Of a stretch of 64,000 nt of DNA, positions 52,401-63,742 are shown piece by piece. The number at the start of each line of letters is the position of its first letter. The stretch's first letter is position 1. Both the position numbers and the translations under genes were made by a program. The DNA is from Pomacea canaliculata. Its lineage: Eukaryota; Mollusca; Gastropoda; Architaenioglossa; Ampullariidae. The notes under the pieces are model-generated. The model did not search any database. It was given only the letters and a program-made list of their open reading frames with translations, and was not told the DNA's origin. Location: the NCBI RefSeq assembly GCF_003073045.1, contig NC_037592.1:2887371-2951370 (forward strand), given 5' to 3'.

Positions 52401-55400
52401 ATGTGAACAAGAACCGTATCATAAACTCCAGCCACTAGAATGGACCTTCACCAAGTGATCCCTCCTGTGATCCCATGCAATGACAAAGGATCTAGGAGCT
52501 AAGGAGGGGGAAACTTTTGCAGGAAACCCAGGGGCAGACGCCGGAAGTACCAGGCCAGCTACCCATGGTAGTACGCAACCAACTTCTAATGTTCGTACTT
52601 TTAATCACTCGATGGTGCTCACCCACTGAGCTCTTTGCAGTGCTGGGCTTCGCATCTCAACAGATTTGAGATCCCACGACAATCCTGCAGTACCCTCTTC
52701 CATGAAGTACCAGGACGGCACCATCAAATGCAGTAGTCCATTGGCCATGATTTCCGATTATTGAACAAAGGAAATCTGGATTTATGTGTACACACATGGC
52801 TCAGCAGCAGTTTTCATAGCCATTTGAACAACAGGTATGCCCGTTAGGTCCCCATAAGAAATGACAGGTAAAAATTTGTTTAACTACACCAGTACATTGC
52901 TAAAGTTGAGACCATCAAGCAGGTAGCACACATAATACACCATTCAGAAAGTGAAGACACGCGTTGCCATGTCAGATCTCTTCTCTGGACACTGTGATTG
53001 CAACACCTGTTCGCGGGGTCGGCCGTCGGGGTTTTCTCAGGTACTCCGGTTTCCTCCCTTCTCTCTCTCCTCGTGAGGAATCACGTCTAGAATGAAAAGC
53101 ACTTTCACTCCAAACTAGCAGAATCTCCAAGAGACACACAGAAACCCACATTGAATGCCAGCACACAGTATTTTAGCTTGCCAACCTTGGGTCAAGACGA
53201 CAGCAACTTATAATCAACATCAGCTTCCACGAGATAAAGACAATTGTAAAGGCAGCAATGCAACCCACTTTCACAAGTGAAACAAGGCTTTATTTACGAG
53301 GGTAATACAAGAAAAATCATAATATTTTGCATCTATCCCTCTGAAAATTATTACATTATTACAAAATTAAAACACTACAATAAAATAAGAGGGTAAATAA
53401 GAGTATATAAACAAAATAGGGGTTGATATCTTAATATTTTTCCTTTTCTTTTGAGTAATATGAGAGAGAGGGAGAAGGTCAAAAGTCACCCACTTTACAG
53501 GAAGCTCCGTGGGAGCAAAAGAGACCTAGAGGACACTGTATCATTCGTCTTGAAGGCTGGCCTGAAAGTAAAGCTTGGTAAACAAACAGAAGCGCCCCGT
53601 CGTCTGGAAGGTGCCTCTCCCAGTATGCTTTGCGTCCAACTTTCTGCGATGTTTTCTCCTCAGGCGATGGTACCCGTCATGCCCCTCATCCTGGAGAGGC
53701 TCATCAAGAAGACGCTAGAAAGCGGATATGACGTAGGGCGCGGCTTCGTGCTGGGCGAGGACGAGGCTCGCAATTTGGTGGACCACATGTCTGAGTACTC
53801 CGAGATTACCCACATCCTCCGCAGCCACTGCGACGACGCCAAGCTAGACATCCTCAAAGCTTTGGGTGAGTGACTTTGCTTTTCCTAAACTTCGAGAAAT
53901 CTGTAGATGATGACAAAGGGAGTTCTCATGTACGTCAGTTGGCTTAGAGATTACAGGCGTGCTAAACAAAGTGGAAAAAGAAGTAATGAGTTCGCGTTCA
54001 TGTAACCATTATTAATACAAACGAATACACAGATTCAAAGTTTTGTTATCTTTTAAAACGAACCTTGTGCGGACAATGCAGTTAGATACAATAGGCTATG
54101 ATTTCTATTGGAGAAAAAGCCGTTGACCTCGGGAGACCCTCTACAAGCCCTCTTTGTCCTACAGGACTTCTTCAGAAACAGTATCCAGAAGTGGCCATGA
54201 GCGTGAAGACTAGGCAAGCCATCCGCAGCGTTCTTAATGATCTACGCCAGTGCATCCATACACTGCAGCAGGAGGGCGTTCTGGAGGAAACAGAGGGCAA
54301 GGAACTGGAGAGCGTGAGTTGGATTCACTCCTACTATCGTGTTGTCTTTCTGTGTATGGCTGACCTTTATTTACATGTGCACCTAACTTTTACCCAATTA
54401 CCTCCAGACCATCCCACCCCACAAAACAAAACAAAACCACGCGTCCGTCTGTCATTTTATGTACACGTATGCTACTGAGGTTTGTAGGGCTTCTGTGAAG
54501 AAATGTTATAATATTGTAAGAAAAACCCAACTCTGCCACAAACCCTCTGTTTCAAATTCGCTTTCTTTTGCCTCTCTCTCCCTTTTCTGAAGACAGCATC
54601 TGTTCACGTGACCTGTTGATCGACACGCGACCTTTGTTCACTGTCCATGGACTCAGTGTTTGTCAGTATTTGTGAGGTAAATGCATTTGTAGACCTCCAC
54701 TACACTCTTCGACATCTCGACTTGCTAAAAACGATGGTTGCGCACTTTTTCCATCGTAAACTTCTCAAGAAAGAAACCCTAACTCCCTCTGCTATGCCCG
54801 CAATGGAAACACAATTATGGGACACGTGGGTCCTGACGAGTTCTGATGCTCGGTGATGTGCAGACGATCGAAACAAAGATGAAGAGACTGCTGACCGCGC
54901 CTCCGAAAGTGACCCTACCATCCATCTCCAAGATTCTGCAGAACGTCCCGTGGATCGAGAACAACACCGAACTGGTTAAATTTATTAAGGTCAGTAAACG
55001 GAGTGGTTAGGACCATTGAGGTCAGCCGCCATCTTTCACGCCTGCAGTCATTTCATCTTGTAACTTTCTCGCCTTCCTCCTTCACTCCTTTGGCTCTAGA
55101 CACTGGCACCAACGTCCAGTCTACACACCTGTCTGGTGGTAAACATGTCTCGCTGTTCTGCTGCAATACTTTAGCTCATTTTATTTATCTATAAACACTC
55201 GATTCTGTCTGCAGGCTGGAGTGTCAGTTCCTTCAGCTAACTCCGACCTGGAGAGAAGCAATTGTTGTTGACTTTTGCCAGCAGTGGAACATAGAATTAT
55301 GTACAAACACTTTAAGTGCGTTTTACTCAGCCGTTAAAGAGCTGTATATTTGAAGAGTCCATGTCCATCATTTGTCTTGACAACAGACAAAAAAAAATAA

Positions 55401-58400
55401 TCATCTGGCTGTGTTGCAGAGCCGCGGAAAGCTCATCAACTATGTACACGGACAGACAATGATGGAACAAGGAGAGGAGACCATCGGGATCCTCATCATT
55501 CTCTCTGGAATGGTCAAGGTAAGGCCACACAACGAGCATAGTCAAAACCGATCTTTAGAACTCCTCGGTGGATGATAATAATAAAAGGAAAAAGCAAGTG
55601 AAATAGCAAGTTGGGTCTACAAATAGCTGCTAACTTTGTGAATCAACTCCGCTCAAACATTTGCGGTAGAAAACAAGCAGTTACCTTAAATCGTGCCTAA
55701 AACACAGGTTTCTTTCTCTGTCCTTGACCACACAGCTGGAGCTACAGCTGGACGAGGGCCCCAAGATCCTAGACTTTCTTACCTCGGGCAACGTGCTGGG
55801 GGAGATAGGGGTGCTGACCAACAAACGGCGAACGGCCACTGTCAAAAGTGAGACTGCCGTACTGGTAGGTCTCCCCTTCCACTATCCCACTAGCAACCTT
55901 GAATCTGTTCTTGTTGACTATGACGATGATGATGTTGATGATCGTAATAATGATGCCGCTTTGGCATGTGTGTGTGTGTTGTAGTAGTAAGTGGCTAGTA
56001 GCAAGTTATTCCGAAAATACTTCGGTTAAAAACCACGGCGTCCCTTTAAATTGAGGCAAGGCCTAGTTTGTCGATTCTATTCTGGAGGTCGTTAACTGCC
56101 AAATCACCAATCACCGACATGTGAACGTGACTCAGACCGTCTGACGACCATGCGGTCTTTCTCAAATCACGAACCGCTCTGACGTCAGCGTTGTCTGTGT
56201 TGCAGGTACTCGATTTAAATAAAAAGGACGTGGAGGAAGCGTTCGAGATTTTCAGTAACATGAACCCTCCTCTCAAAACCCGCCTCTGGCGACTTATGGC
56301 CATTCGTCTGTCCACTGGTCTCTTCATGGACCTGCCGGCCTTCCAGGTGAGTGATCTACGCACACCTTTTAGGGAAGTCTTTGTGTGTGGTATTCGTGTA
56401 CAGTGTTTGTTTACTCCTTATGTTTATCGTGTTTATGTATAGCATTAATGTGCATGTATGTGTGTGTGTGTGTGTTTGTGTGCGCGCGCGTGCCCTCGTA
56501 TGTATACCATGAATATTGTAGATGTTTCTCCAGCATTTTTAGTGATAGGTTAATTTACAGTTTACATATTTTTAGGTAAAAGTAGCTCAGTGTCCTTTCT
56601 GTCTTTAAGAAGTTAGGTGTTAGAAACCCGATTTTTTTTTTTGTTTTGTTTTGTTTTTTTAAGGACATTCCCGTCTTCTCTCTCTTTCTGCCTTTCTATT
56701 CTTAACCCTCGAAGCGGTCAGTGTACGTGTCTTTAAATAGCATCTTTACATGAAATTATATGTTTGGAAATGTTTGTGCTGGCATATGTATGTTTTCTTG
56801 CTTGCGTGCGTATATATAATATATGTGTGTGTCCGTGTGATTTCTTAGGGTTTGACTAAGGAGCGAATACGCCTGAAGCTGGAGAGTGGGTATTCACGAG
56901 GTCACTGACCTCAGCGCCGGCTTCACCATCAACTCTTCTATGGCTGACGTGGTGCTGATTCATGGTACGAGCCCCTCTTTCTGTATTCCTATCTTTGTAT
57001 CTCTCCTTTCTCTCTTGCTGGCAGTCCTGCAGTGCGACAGTTCAATAGAATTCCGAATACAGCTACGATTGCTGTCCTTCGATGAGATCTGTCATCAGGT
57101 ACGCTGTTGCTGGTTTCTTTGCTGAACATTTTGACAATGTCCCACAATCGTGTGACGTGATGTTAGTAGAATTCACTCCCACACACAAAATGCGTAGGTA
57201 GGTGTCCACCTTAGCATGGCTCAGTATAAAACGACCAGACGTGGTTGACCTATTGATGTTGCTTTTACTAAAAAATAAACCACCTTGGATGAGAGGTTGA
57301 CTGGACATCTATGGAGCTTGGTGTGCCCTCATGTTCATAAAAAAAATTGCTGAACTCTAACAATCAGGGAGTTAATCACTTGAATTCCCAATGAGTGTAA
57401 GTGTTGCTACGACTTGAATGTTGACATTGATGCATTCTGTGTATTGTAGGAATAGCCCAGGACTCGTTCACTCAGGAGAAATTTGAGGGGCCCTGCTACA
57501 TCCCACTCGGCGTGATGAAGCTCAAGTTTGAGGTACGTCATAACCTCATTGTACTTTATCTTTGTTAATGACACTGATGGCAAGGGAAGTTTCTCGTGGC
57601 TAATATTTAAAAAAAGACAAATGAAAAGTAAAGAAGAAAAGAAGTAGAAGATCTTTATTCCATGCGGCGGGGAAAGTAAAAGTACAAACGCTTTAGTTGG
57701 CTCTTATTAAAAAAACTTTCTTCTGCCGACCCTGGTGTTCTGTCCACAGCCAGATCAGATTCCGAAGCCAGTTCTGTTTATTCTTCCGAGTGACTTGCCT
57801 GTGTACGATTTGGACCCAGACAAGCGTCGCTGGGCCACCAAGAACCAAGTCGGGGGCAAGGGTCACGGTGCAACTTTACAGCCGTCGAAACGCTTGAGTG
57901 CAGAACACAGTCGCGCTCGCCAGAGTGTCATGTGGGCAGGGACTGAGGGCAACATGAAGGTAAGACATCCGTGAAAAGACCATGGACAGCACAGACTACA
58001 GAGATTTGCGTGCCATAAGCTCTTTTTGCTTCAACCCATCTCCGCCATTTGATAGGCCATGCTCGCTTCAAACCATTTGCTCCAGTTTGGACAATTGACA
58101 GCAAGCTTAGTCTCACACATTCCCTTTTGCGTCCTGTTCACTCTTTTTCATATCCTCTCTTTACCGTTGCTCCTTTCTATTTCTTCTCTGCTCGATCTTT
58201 ACTAACCTATTTCATTGGATCATTCATTTATCCATCCTGCTTTTTCTTTCTTCTTCCTACCGTCATTGGGGTTTAACAAATTTTGAATGGCTCTTAGTGT
58301 GGAATTGAAAGCTAACGGCAAAATTAAGTTAAGGGATCTGTACTCTGTTGTGTGCAGTCAACACGATGGGACTCAGTGCAGGTCAAGACATCGGCAACCG

Positions 58401-61215
58401 AGTCGAGAAAAAACCTGAAGGAGGTCATGTCCATGGGAAGTGTTTTCCATGGGTGAGACTTGAGACTTCATACTAGGAACAACACACACAAGACAAACCA
58501 ACACAGAGAATATCCCCCACATAGCAACACCCACAAAAAAACACATATTGTACAACACACATATACACAGAGAAAACTAAGAAAGGGCGCCAAGCCAAAA
58601 AAAAAAAAAAAAAAAATACAGACAGGACAAGGCACAAAGAACACGTCACACCTAGCAGCACTTGCAGAACTGCAGACACGAAAGTAAATAGAAAAACACA
58701 GAACAAGTACATAAGGTGAAGGTGGTTCCATAACCTTTTCTTGAAGTCGTTGGTGAGTGAGACACTTTTTTGATGGGAAAAACTAACTTATGAACTTATG
58801 TCGGTGTTCCCTTTTCTGACCAGCCTTTCAGTCTGCCGACATTTTAATTAATGACTGTCAATTTATTTTGCATCCCGCTGTTTTAGCACTTGCATCGTTT
58901 TAGGCAGAAGGTGATGAAGGAAACAAAATTCTACTTATGATCTTGAAATCGAGTTTGTTTTTTGCACTCCAGTTCCCGCGCTCGGAAGAATAAAGTTACT
59001 CCATCAGGCAACACCTCTACGTCGTTTATCAGGCGTGACGCAAGTGCTCCCGACAAACACCTGGCGGATGATGCTCTCCCCGACACTACTCCCTTGGACC
59101 TTCCCAGCATCTCCGGCAACAGCACAGATGCGGAGAAAAACAAGACGACAGAGAAAACGAGTGACCGGCAAGACCAAGTCAGAGAACAGACCTCGAGCAA
59201 TGAGTTGAAAAAGGTCAGTTTGGTATGTCTGTCAGGTCAAGACAATAGCGGAGTCCTGGCTGTACGAGGTTCCATCAGAGAGGGTAGATATAGTCTAGAG
59301 AGGCTGCACTCAGGTAGCACCAGAGAGGGTAGATATAGAGAGGCTGCCCTCTGGTAGCACCAGAAAGGGTAGACATAGAGAGGTTGCCCTCTGTTAGCAT
59401 CAGAGAGGGTAGACATAGAGAGGTTGCACTCCTCCTTTGTCCTTACCTGTTAATAAAAGTAGTGACGTAGTTGCGTTCCTTCGAAACGTGATGCTACTCG
59501 AGTGCAGCCTCTCTGTATCTACCCGCTCTGGTTCCATGGAGTACAACTGTGGGCAGCAGTACTAAGTGGTGCAGAAAAGCACTGGTGTGAAAAGATTCAA
59601 TAGGGCATGTATTTCACAAGCATGAAACCTCACTACCTACGGCGGGGTTTGTTCTTAGCAAATACGCGGGTTTAACGGTGAAAATTATGCAAACATCAAA
59701 CGTGTGAAAATGATAAGAAGATAGAAAAGGTTATTACTCCGGGATATCTAAAGGAAAAAAGGAGAAATTAGAGTGTAACAATGAGCGCATATTTGAGTGA
59801 GTTTGTGCGTGTCTGTATATTCATTTGTGTGTGTGTGTGTGCGCGCGCGCGAGCGCCTGAATGTTTTTGTTAGTGACTGAGGGTGTACGAGGACATGTTA
59901 TTGTGTATCTGTGTGCGCGCTTAATCGCGTGTATTTGTATACCTGTGCATGCGCCCGCATGTGTATGGGCATCCGTATGTGGGCGCGTGTGCTTTTGGAA
60001 TCTATATAATGTTCTCGTACGTTTTGATACGATCAAGTCAAGAGAAAAGAACTTTAAAACATTACAGCTAATTTTTTTCCTTTTTCCAAAATTCAGACCA
60101 GCTCTACTCTGCCACCGTCTTTATCTCTACGTTCAGCTTGGAACCTCCCTCCACTAACGGAAACCTTGTTGTCGCCCAGAGACTCCCACGTTGACGCTGA
60201 AGCCCCCCTTCCGACAAAGACGGTTGTGAGCGCCACTCACCACCCATCCTCAGACACTAGTCTCACACGCATGCGCCCAAAGACTCCAAGCTACGAACAG
60301 CCGGCGTGTTCGTCCAGCGCCAAATATTCACTCGAGGATCGCGCCAAAACCGCCGTCTCCGTCGAAGACATCCCCGTCATTTGTACGAAGCAGACGACAT
60401 CGGCGACCCCAGTGACGGAAACACGGAGTTCGGATTCTATGACGAAGGAGCAGGACAGTCCCCGTGTGAAGGAAGCCGTGCAAGAGCGGAAGGCGATCTC
60501 TGGGGATCCTAGTTCTACGGTCAGCGTCCATTCCTCTGTGGCGCCAGATGTCAAACCAACAGACACCACGTTAGAGAAATCGGAAGACAGACTTCCGCCA
60601 ACCGCAGATACGGATGACTCGCGCAACCTTAACAAAAATAATTCGAGAATAAAATCCTCGAGTTCTGTCGTCAAACCTTCACATATTCCTGATGCTAACT
60701 CCTGGGGTTCAGAAGATAAACATTTGCAAAGCAGAGACGGTCGACCTTTCGTGGATACCGGCGCTGGATTGTTACATAGTTCACATGCGAAACCCTCGCA
60801 AGAGAAGGACGCACGTATATCACAGGCCGGGCCTGTAAGCACTTCTACCATTGGGCTGCCACAGAGGTCAAATGTCAAAATTTCACAGTCCGTAGATTCC
60901 ACGGTTCCTGAGGCGTCTGGTCTCAAAATGCCCGACAGCCCAGCTTCTGCTGACGACTGGCAACTCCGACCCAGCGCTACTCACAGCGAAACGCCGCCAG
61001 ACTCTGAGAGGGCGGAACGCGGTAGCGGCAAGGCGGCACGCGACAACGCGAGCGAGGAACAGGAACCGAGTCACACTTTCCCTCGTCAACCAGGCGTGTC
61101 CTTCAACAAACAAGGTTCCTCGATGGCCAGATCTCTGCCTGGCGAGCTGTGCGCCGAGTGTGGCCACGTTCACCCACCGGGGAAAGATTGCATTTTGGAC
61201 CCTGACAACCTTTAG
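40482..61215 (+). CDS. SLC9C1: Sperm-type Na+/H+ exchanger SLC9C1 (sNHE)
   Basis: Coding exons: 40482-40572, 41945-42181, 42789-42929, 43711-43827, 44390-44551, 44899-45007, 45374-45517, 46058-46235, 46904-46986, 47262-47357, 47835-47910, 48304-48447, 48725-48822, 49106-49163, 49851-50176, 50972-51166, 53664-53865, 54165-54313, 54864-54989, 55420-55518, 55736-55864, 56206-56346, 56849-56964, 57450-57532, 57750-57959, 58358-58452, 58973-59213, 60097-61215; about 1654 residues. Three modules: an exchanger (about 1-470) with ATDPVAV (D145), EGESLLNDG (D174) and GLRGA (R366); a four-helix voltage sensor (about 600-760); a cyclic-nucleotide-binding domain (about 910-1030) with LGEIGVLTNKRRTATV. 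The family sets flagellar pH in sperm. The Ser/Thr-rich tail is about 500 residues longer than in human and ends with CAECGHVHPPGKDC. Exon 15 lacks one base near 50096 and exon 23 is out of frame near 56888. At exon 10 the obvious acceptor (47254) breaks frame; the weaker one before 47262 keeps it. Confidence 0.95.
40625..40740 (-). mobile_element. Possible LINE/SINE 3' terminus
   Basis: On the minus strand the sequence reads TTTGTAAAGTGTCCGGAGC, then GGGATGTGGCGCTCTATATTATTATTATG, resembling the end of many invertebrate non-LTR elements (a GCGCTxTATA box followed by ATT repeats). No coding part was found. It lies in SLC9C1 intron 1. Confidence 0.4.
45675..45875 (-). mobile_element. tRNA-derived SINE, family B
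   Basis: The minus strand has an A-box-like GATAGCCGAGTGATTCGAA, a B box CGTTCGATACCC, and a body with CCCAGCTGTCGG and TGGGTACCTGACTCCTTAAA. The body matches the copy at 28392-28640. Located in SLC9C1 intron 7, antisense. Confidence 0.65.
47036..47160. repeat. ATC/TCC-rich microsatellite
   Basis: Interrupted CATC, CCT and CATCCA repeats fill about 125 bp in SLC9C1 intron 9, ending some 100 bp before exon 10. Long minus-strand acidic open frames here are a by-product of the repeat. Confidence 0.85.
49649..49850 (+). repeat. 28-bp minisatellite ending at the SLC9C1 exon 15 acceptor
   Basis: Seven consecutive units of exactly 28 bp, each starting TTGCAGCTG, are followed by a final TTGCAG that is the exon 15 acceptor. 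Units 4 to 7 are nearly identical (TTGCAGCTGTACGTTTGATG core); units 1 to 3 are more diverged. Every unit therefore carries a copy of the 3' splice site. Confidence 0.92.
50724..50950 (+). mobile_element. tRNA-derived SINE, family A
   Basis: The head has ACAGTGGTTAAAATACTCGC (A-box-like) and TTGGTTCAGATCTCG (B-box-like). The core, AGCCGTCAGTTTTTTTCCCT then GGTAGTCCGGTTT, is shared with copies at 52965 and 62628. It resembles the V-SINE-type core (GGGTACTCCGGTTTCC). Located in SLC9C1 intron 15, ending close to the exon 16 acceptor. Confidence 0.6.
51666..51905. mobile_element. Second copy of the composite LINE
   Basis: It begins with the same TCAAATCAAATCAAATCAAAA run and ACAGACTTTATTGTCTG as 22540, passes the same GATTGCAC junction, then matches the ORF2 part (GACCATGATGCTATCCGTTGGGT). 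Roughly 50 bp present in the 22.5 kb copy just after the junction are absent here. Located in SLC9C1 intron 16. Confidence 0.65.
52965..53160 (+). mobile_element. tRNA-derived SINE, family A (partial)
   Basis: Shares TCAGATCTCTTCTCTGGAC with the 50.7 kb copy and has the clearest core: GTCGGCCGTCGGGGTTTTCT then CAGGTACTCCGGTTTCC. The tRNA-like head is incomplete. Located in SLC9C1 intron 16. Confidence 0.6.
56457..56492. repeat. Alternating purine-pyrimidine tract (TG)n(CG)n
   Basis: TG repeats pass into GCGCGCGCGTG in SLC9C1 intron 22. Such tracts can adopt left-handed Z-DNA under supercoiling; here that is only a sequence-based possibility. Confidence 0.8.
59275..59533. repeat. 40-bp minisatellite with an inverted partner
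   Basis: About 3.7 units with the core AGAGGGTAGATATAGAGAGG followed by CTGCCCTCTGGTAGCACC run from 59275 to 59437 (first unit 45 bp, later ones 40 bp). At 59499-59533 a single unit occurs in reverse complement (GAGTGCAGCCTCTCTGTATC then TACCCGCTCTGG). Located in SLC9C1 intron 27. Confidence 0.85.
59826..59853. repeat. (GT)n(GC)n alternating tract
   Basis: A run of GT repeats passes directly into GCGCGCGCGAGCGC. A further tract with ACACGCGCGCGAGCGCACAC lies at 61974-62000, downstream of SLC9C1. Confidence 0.8.
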
Positions 61216-61682
61216 GCTGCTCTTACTGGGCGGCGGTTTCGCGGAGTCCGCCACCTTCTAGCCTTCGTGGACGATTTTAACCAAAGACGATGCATGAGGT
61301 GCATTGGGTGAGGGTAGGAGGAACGCTGTTCTGTATAATCTATTTTCTGGATGAGCATTGCGATGAGGCATACAGACGATTCTGTTCTCTGTGATGAGAC
61401 TAAGAGATCCAACAGCGTGTAGATAAAACGTTTGACGACGTGGGAGGTCCGGGATGAGGCGATCGTGTGCACTCTCCCGAGACATGCCAAGGCAAGGAAC
61501 GTACACATAGCAGGCAGATGTTAGTGGTTAATAGATGTCATTTCATTGATGTTACAATTTTGTATGGTGTTTACAGCTTTAAATAATATACGGCAGAGGA
61601 TTTTTCTGCAGAGTAATTTTAACGAAAATATTGTAATAGAATTATGACATGGAAGTATTTTTTCATAGCACAAGATGTGCTC

Positions 61683-61688
61683 AATAAA
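61683..61688 (+). terminator. SLC9C1: Probable SLC9C1 poly(A) signal
   Basis: AATAAA occurs about 470 bp after the stop codon, followed within 30 bp by T/G-rich sequence (TTTTTCTGTGG, GTCGTGTGTT). It is the first canonical signal in the 3' flank. Confidence 0.65.
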
Positions 61689-61715
61689 ACTGATAATTTT
61701 TCTGTGGAAGACGTC

Positions 61716-62950
61716 GTGTGTTAATCCTGAATTTTCGAAATCATTTGCTGACGGCTGAAAGTGAAACGGAAGGTAAAAATAGAAATAACAGAAATTTAAC
61801 GACTGATGAACTAATCAGTTTCTTGGTAACTATTAGGCAATCATGCGCAGTCATTCTTTCTTCTAGCACATGGGCGGGCGGACACACACACACACAGATG
61901 TAAGTCGATGAATCGACATCATTTTTGTGCTCGTTTCATTTACTTTCTATCATTCATGTTTATCTCATGCCGGCACACGCGCGCGAGCGCACACACACAT
62001 ATGATTATCTTTAACATTTACCTTTAAGTAATATTTTATTTCCTGCTGATATAAAGATGAACAGAGCTCATCGTATTTGGGCTTTTCGAAATCGCTTTTT
62101 CTCTCATCCGATATTCTCTCGTTTATTCTTTCTCTCCCTCACACACGCGCGCATACGCTCAATCCCTCCTCTACTAACCTGCTACCTTTGCCTTCTGTTT
62201 ACTCCATTATGTTTGTCTCTTTATTTAACTGATATTTAGCCTCAAGAGTCAGTAAGTAGACTTCATTATGTTCAATTCCTTTTTCTAGGTTTTTCTATTC
62301 GTCTTTCTTGATTTCTTCGTCTTCGGATGGCAGATCCGGTTAGACTATTGTCTCCGTTTGTAAACTGACCGCATTGGCGTGGCTGATGTCAGTCTAATGG
62401 CAGCTGCAATGGAGACAAGACAGTTGACATATTCATTTTTTCTCTTTATCCCTCTTTCTCAAAAACGCAGAAACGGCTATTGATCTTTGTGTTGCCCGCT
62501 CCACTGATGTTTCTGCGTGTCAAGGCCATTTTGGCAAGAGATCATCTCCCGCCACAATACATGCGAAGAACAGCACCCGAGCACAATCACACAATAAACA
62601 TCCTTCGGCGAATCGCTTCATGGCGAATGTTTGAGGCGGTTGGTGGCGCACTGACTAAAGGACTTCACTATGACAGTGAGAATCGGTTGTCATGGGTTCG
62701 TATCCCGGTTCCGACACACCGCTCTCTGCTTGCAAAGCTAATCGTCGGTGGTTTTTTTCCGAGTATTCTGGTTTTCTTTTAAGTCTGGGGATGTCTTGTG
62801 TGCATGCTTGTTTGTATGTGGGTTGTGTGCACGCAAAGAAAGTCACTCTTCGCGCCTAACAGGAATTGATGACCTTTAGCAATGCTTGCACCTGTGTGTG
62901 TATGTCAAGAGCTTATTCAAGCTTGGCTGGTCCTAGGGATACCGCGTTAA
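61716..62950. other. Convergent intergenic spacer
   Basis: No gene was recognised between the probable SLC9C1 poly(A) site and the expected 3' end of the SLC16-like gene. A minus-strand AATAAA at about 62958 (TTTATT on plus) could end the latter. The spacer holds CA/CG repeats and one SINE. Confidence 0.5.
62628..62880 (+). mobile_element. tRNA-derived SINE, family A
   Basis: The head has TTGGTGGCGCACTGACTAAAG-like A-box sequence (GGTGGCGCACTGACT) and an excellent B box (GGGTTCGTATCCCGG). The core GTCGGTGGTTTTTTTCCGAG then TATTCTGGTTTTC matches the 50.7 and 53.0 kb copies. The 5' head is best preserved in this copy. Confidence 0.68.
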
Positions 62951-63145
62951 AAATATAAACTTTATTATTACTATGTTTCACTTTTAATTCCCCCTTCATT
63001 CCTGAAGTCATTTGACTACTTTTATTTCCTGTTAAACCCTGCTCTTTCTTGCAGCCTGATAAAGTTTTAAAATAATCTTCGGCAATCAATGCCCCTTCAC
63101 AAGCCGCACCTTCATTACTCCAAACTATAGTCAAGCGTCACGTGA

Positions 63146-63742
63146 TCAAGTCTGATTTGCGCTAGCCACCTTCTCGTCCACGGGGTCTGTTCTATCCTCC
63201 AACAATGGGAAACCTTCCTTAATTCCTCGATGGTCTAAAAACGGCTCCCTAGAGGCTGTCTGGAATTCCGTGTCAGCCGCTAATTCCAGCTGGCCGTCCT
63301 CAACGACAACGACGACAACCCCATTATCCAGGAGAGGACTTCCGTCTTGCAAGCGTGACGTCAGAGCTAAGGCTGGTAACTCTCCAGCGCGGGCGTCGCC
63401 TTCTCGTCTGGGAAACAAGGCGGTGCACATGGCGCAAACACTTGCAGCGCCGAAGAGACTCGCTGAGGGCCAGAAAAACGACAGTTAGTGAAGGTAATAA
63501 GCCACCCACCACCAACCTGGCTTACTTGTAACATGAAATAAAGTGTCTTCGTGGATTTCATAATGAAAGTTTAGTAACCTGAAGATGCTGTAGTTAACCA
63601 GTATCATAAAATCTCTAGTATCCTCTCTCTAAAGTCTAAGTTAAAAGGCTTTTACAGCTTAACATGAAGTTAAATGTATGGTACAACTTACCTATAAAAT
63701 AAAAGGCATGATGGAAATTATGCTGCGCAACATAAATCATAC
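63146..63742 (-). CDS. SLC16-like (monocarboxylate-type MFS) transporter, last two exons
   Basis: The penultimate exon (63742-63692, 51 bp) and last exon (63462-63146) have clean GT-AG borders and join in phase. They read GMIYVAQHNFHHAFYFIG, then ASLFGAASVCAMCTALFPRREG, then an acidic, hydrophilic tail to a stop at 63146-63148. In SLC16 proteins the last loop and helix follow the pattern GxIYDxTxxYxxxFYFxGxxxxL, and a charged cytosolic tail comes next, so the match is good although short. Such proteins carry lactate, pyruvate or related monocarboxylates, or are orphans, across the plasma membrane. All earlier exons lie beyond the right edge. The tail has an unusual run of six valines. The exact SLC16 member cannot be named. 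Confidence 0.68.

Noticed and set aside
60291-60926. Minus-strand open frame of 211 codons
   Set aside because: It is the antisense shadow of SLC9C1 exon 28, whose sense frame is continuous with the preceding exons.
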